Assembly: GCF_036013645.1 (NCBI RefSeq)
Contig: NZ_CP107869.1
Coordinates: 3,162,001 to 3,226,000 of the forward strand
Source: Streptomyces sp. NBC_00490
GTDB lineage: Bacteria; Actinomycetota; Actinomycetes; Streptomycetales; Streptomycetaceae
Length of the DNA: 64,000 nucleotides
Direction of reading: 5' to 3'
Translations under genes and position numbers: made by a program
The notes under the pieces: generated by a model
Told to the model about the DNA's origin: nothing
The model's input: only the letters and a program-made list of their open reading frames with translations
The model's database searches: none
Shown: positions 61,352 through 64,000 of the stretch, in pieces
How the letters are laid out: the number at the start of each line of letters is the position of its first letter
Numbering within the stretch: position 1 is the stretch's first letter

Positions 61352-64000
<2,649 letters not shown>

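Overview
The window is high-GC actinobacterial DNA and almost certainly comes from a Streptomyces chromosome. The reasons are GTG/TTG starts with GGAGG-type ribosome sites, near-absence of TTA codons (three genes carry one), tightly packed and often overlapping genes, and gene content typical of the genus: DUF4184, DUF3068, an FdhF/YdeP-type oxidoreductase, an ANTAR regulator beside a liv operon, GH46 chitosanase, and gltBD.

Layout. 1-7212: an HrpB-type helicase (cut by the left edge), a DUF3068 protein, a tiny membrane peptide, a secreted lytic transglycosylase, a DUF4184 membrane protein, a small unknown protein and a repeat-rich gap. 7213-13022: polA, then a molybdopterin oxidoreductase and a thioesterase. 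13174-14306: a 24-bp repeat array that reads as an open frame and leads into a membrane-anchored protein. 14598-20310: a complete branched-chain amino-acid ABC operon (livK-H-M-G-F). 20336-23515: terminator, ANTAR response regulator, an unusual short tRNA with anticodon CAA, a free-standing LAGLIDADG-type protein and pyruvate kinase. 23661-26335: a frameshifted SIMPL-domain gene and a Tat-exported metallophosphatase/nucleotidase. 26425-29279: a two-gene decarboxylase/N-hydroxylase unit of the hydroxamate-siderophore type. 29377-38484: NmrA-like reductase, aminopeptidase N with a response regulator, chorismate mutase, a 17-bp minisatellite, AraC regulator, GH35 beta-galactosidase, GNAT and an HExxH protein.

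38555-48651 matches the KstR2-regulated pathway known from mycobacteria and rhodococci for the C/D-ring remnant of steroids (HIP). It holds two SDRs, EchA20-like, IpdA-, IpdB- and IpdC-like, FadA6-like, KstR2-like and IpdF-like genes and two acyl-CoA dehydrogenases. Two divergent promoters carry closely matching palindromes that resemble the KstR2 box. FadD3 and the ferredoxin are not in the window.

48629-53068 holds a lone cytochrome b (QcrB) gene, a VWA protein, and a rhomboid protease overlapping a GH46 chitosanase. 53065-59771 looks like a synthase-dependent exopolysaccharide locus: TIM-barrel lipoprotein hydrolase, DUF2334 deacetylase-like protein, small membrane protein with a TTA codon, processive GT2 synthase, UDP-GlcNAc 2-epimerase and a membrane-anchored lectin-like protein. 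The window ends in gltD and the 3' part of gltB.

The items most worth a second look are the steroid-ring regulon with its two operators, the exopolysaccharide locus, the two minisatellites, a dispersed repeat inserted in frame in the decarboxylase gene, and the class-I tRNA(CAA)/LAGLIDADG pair.
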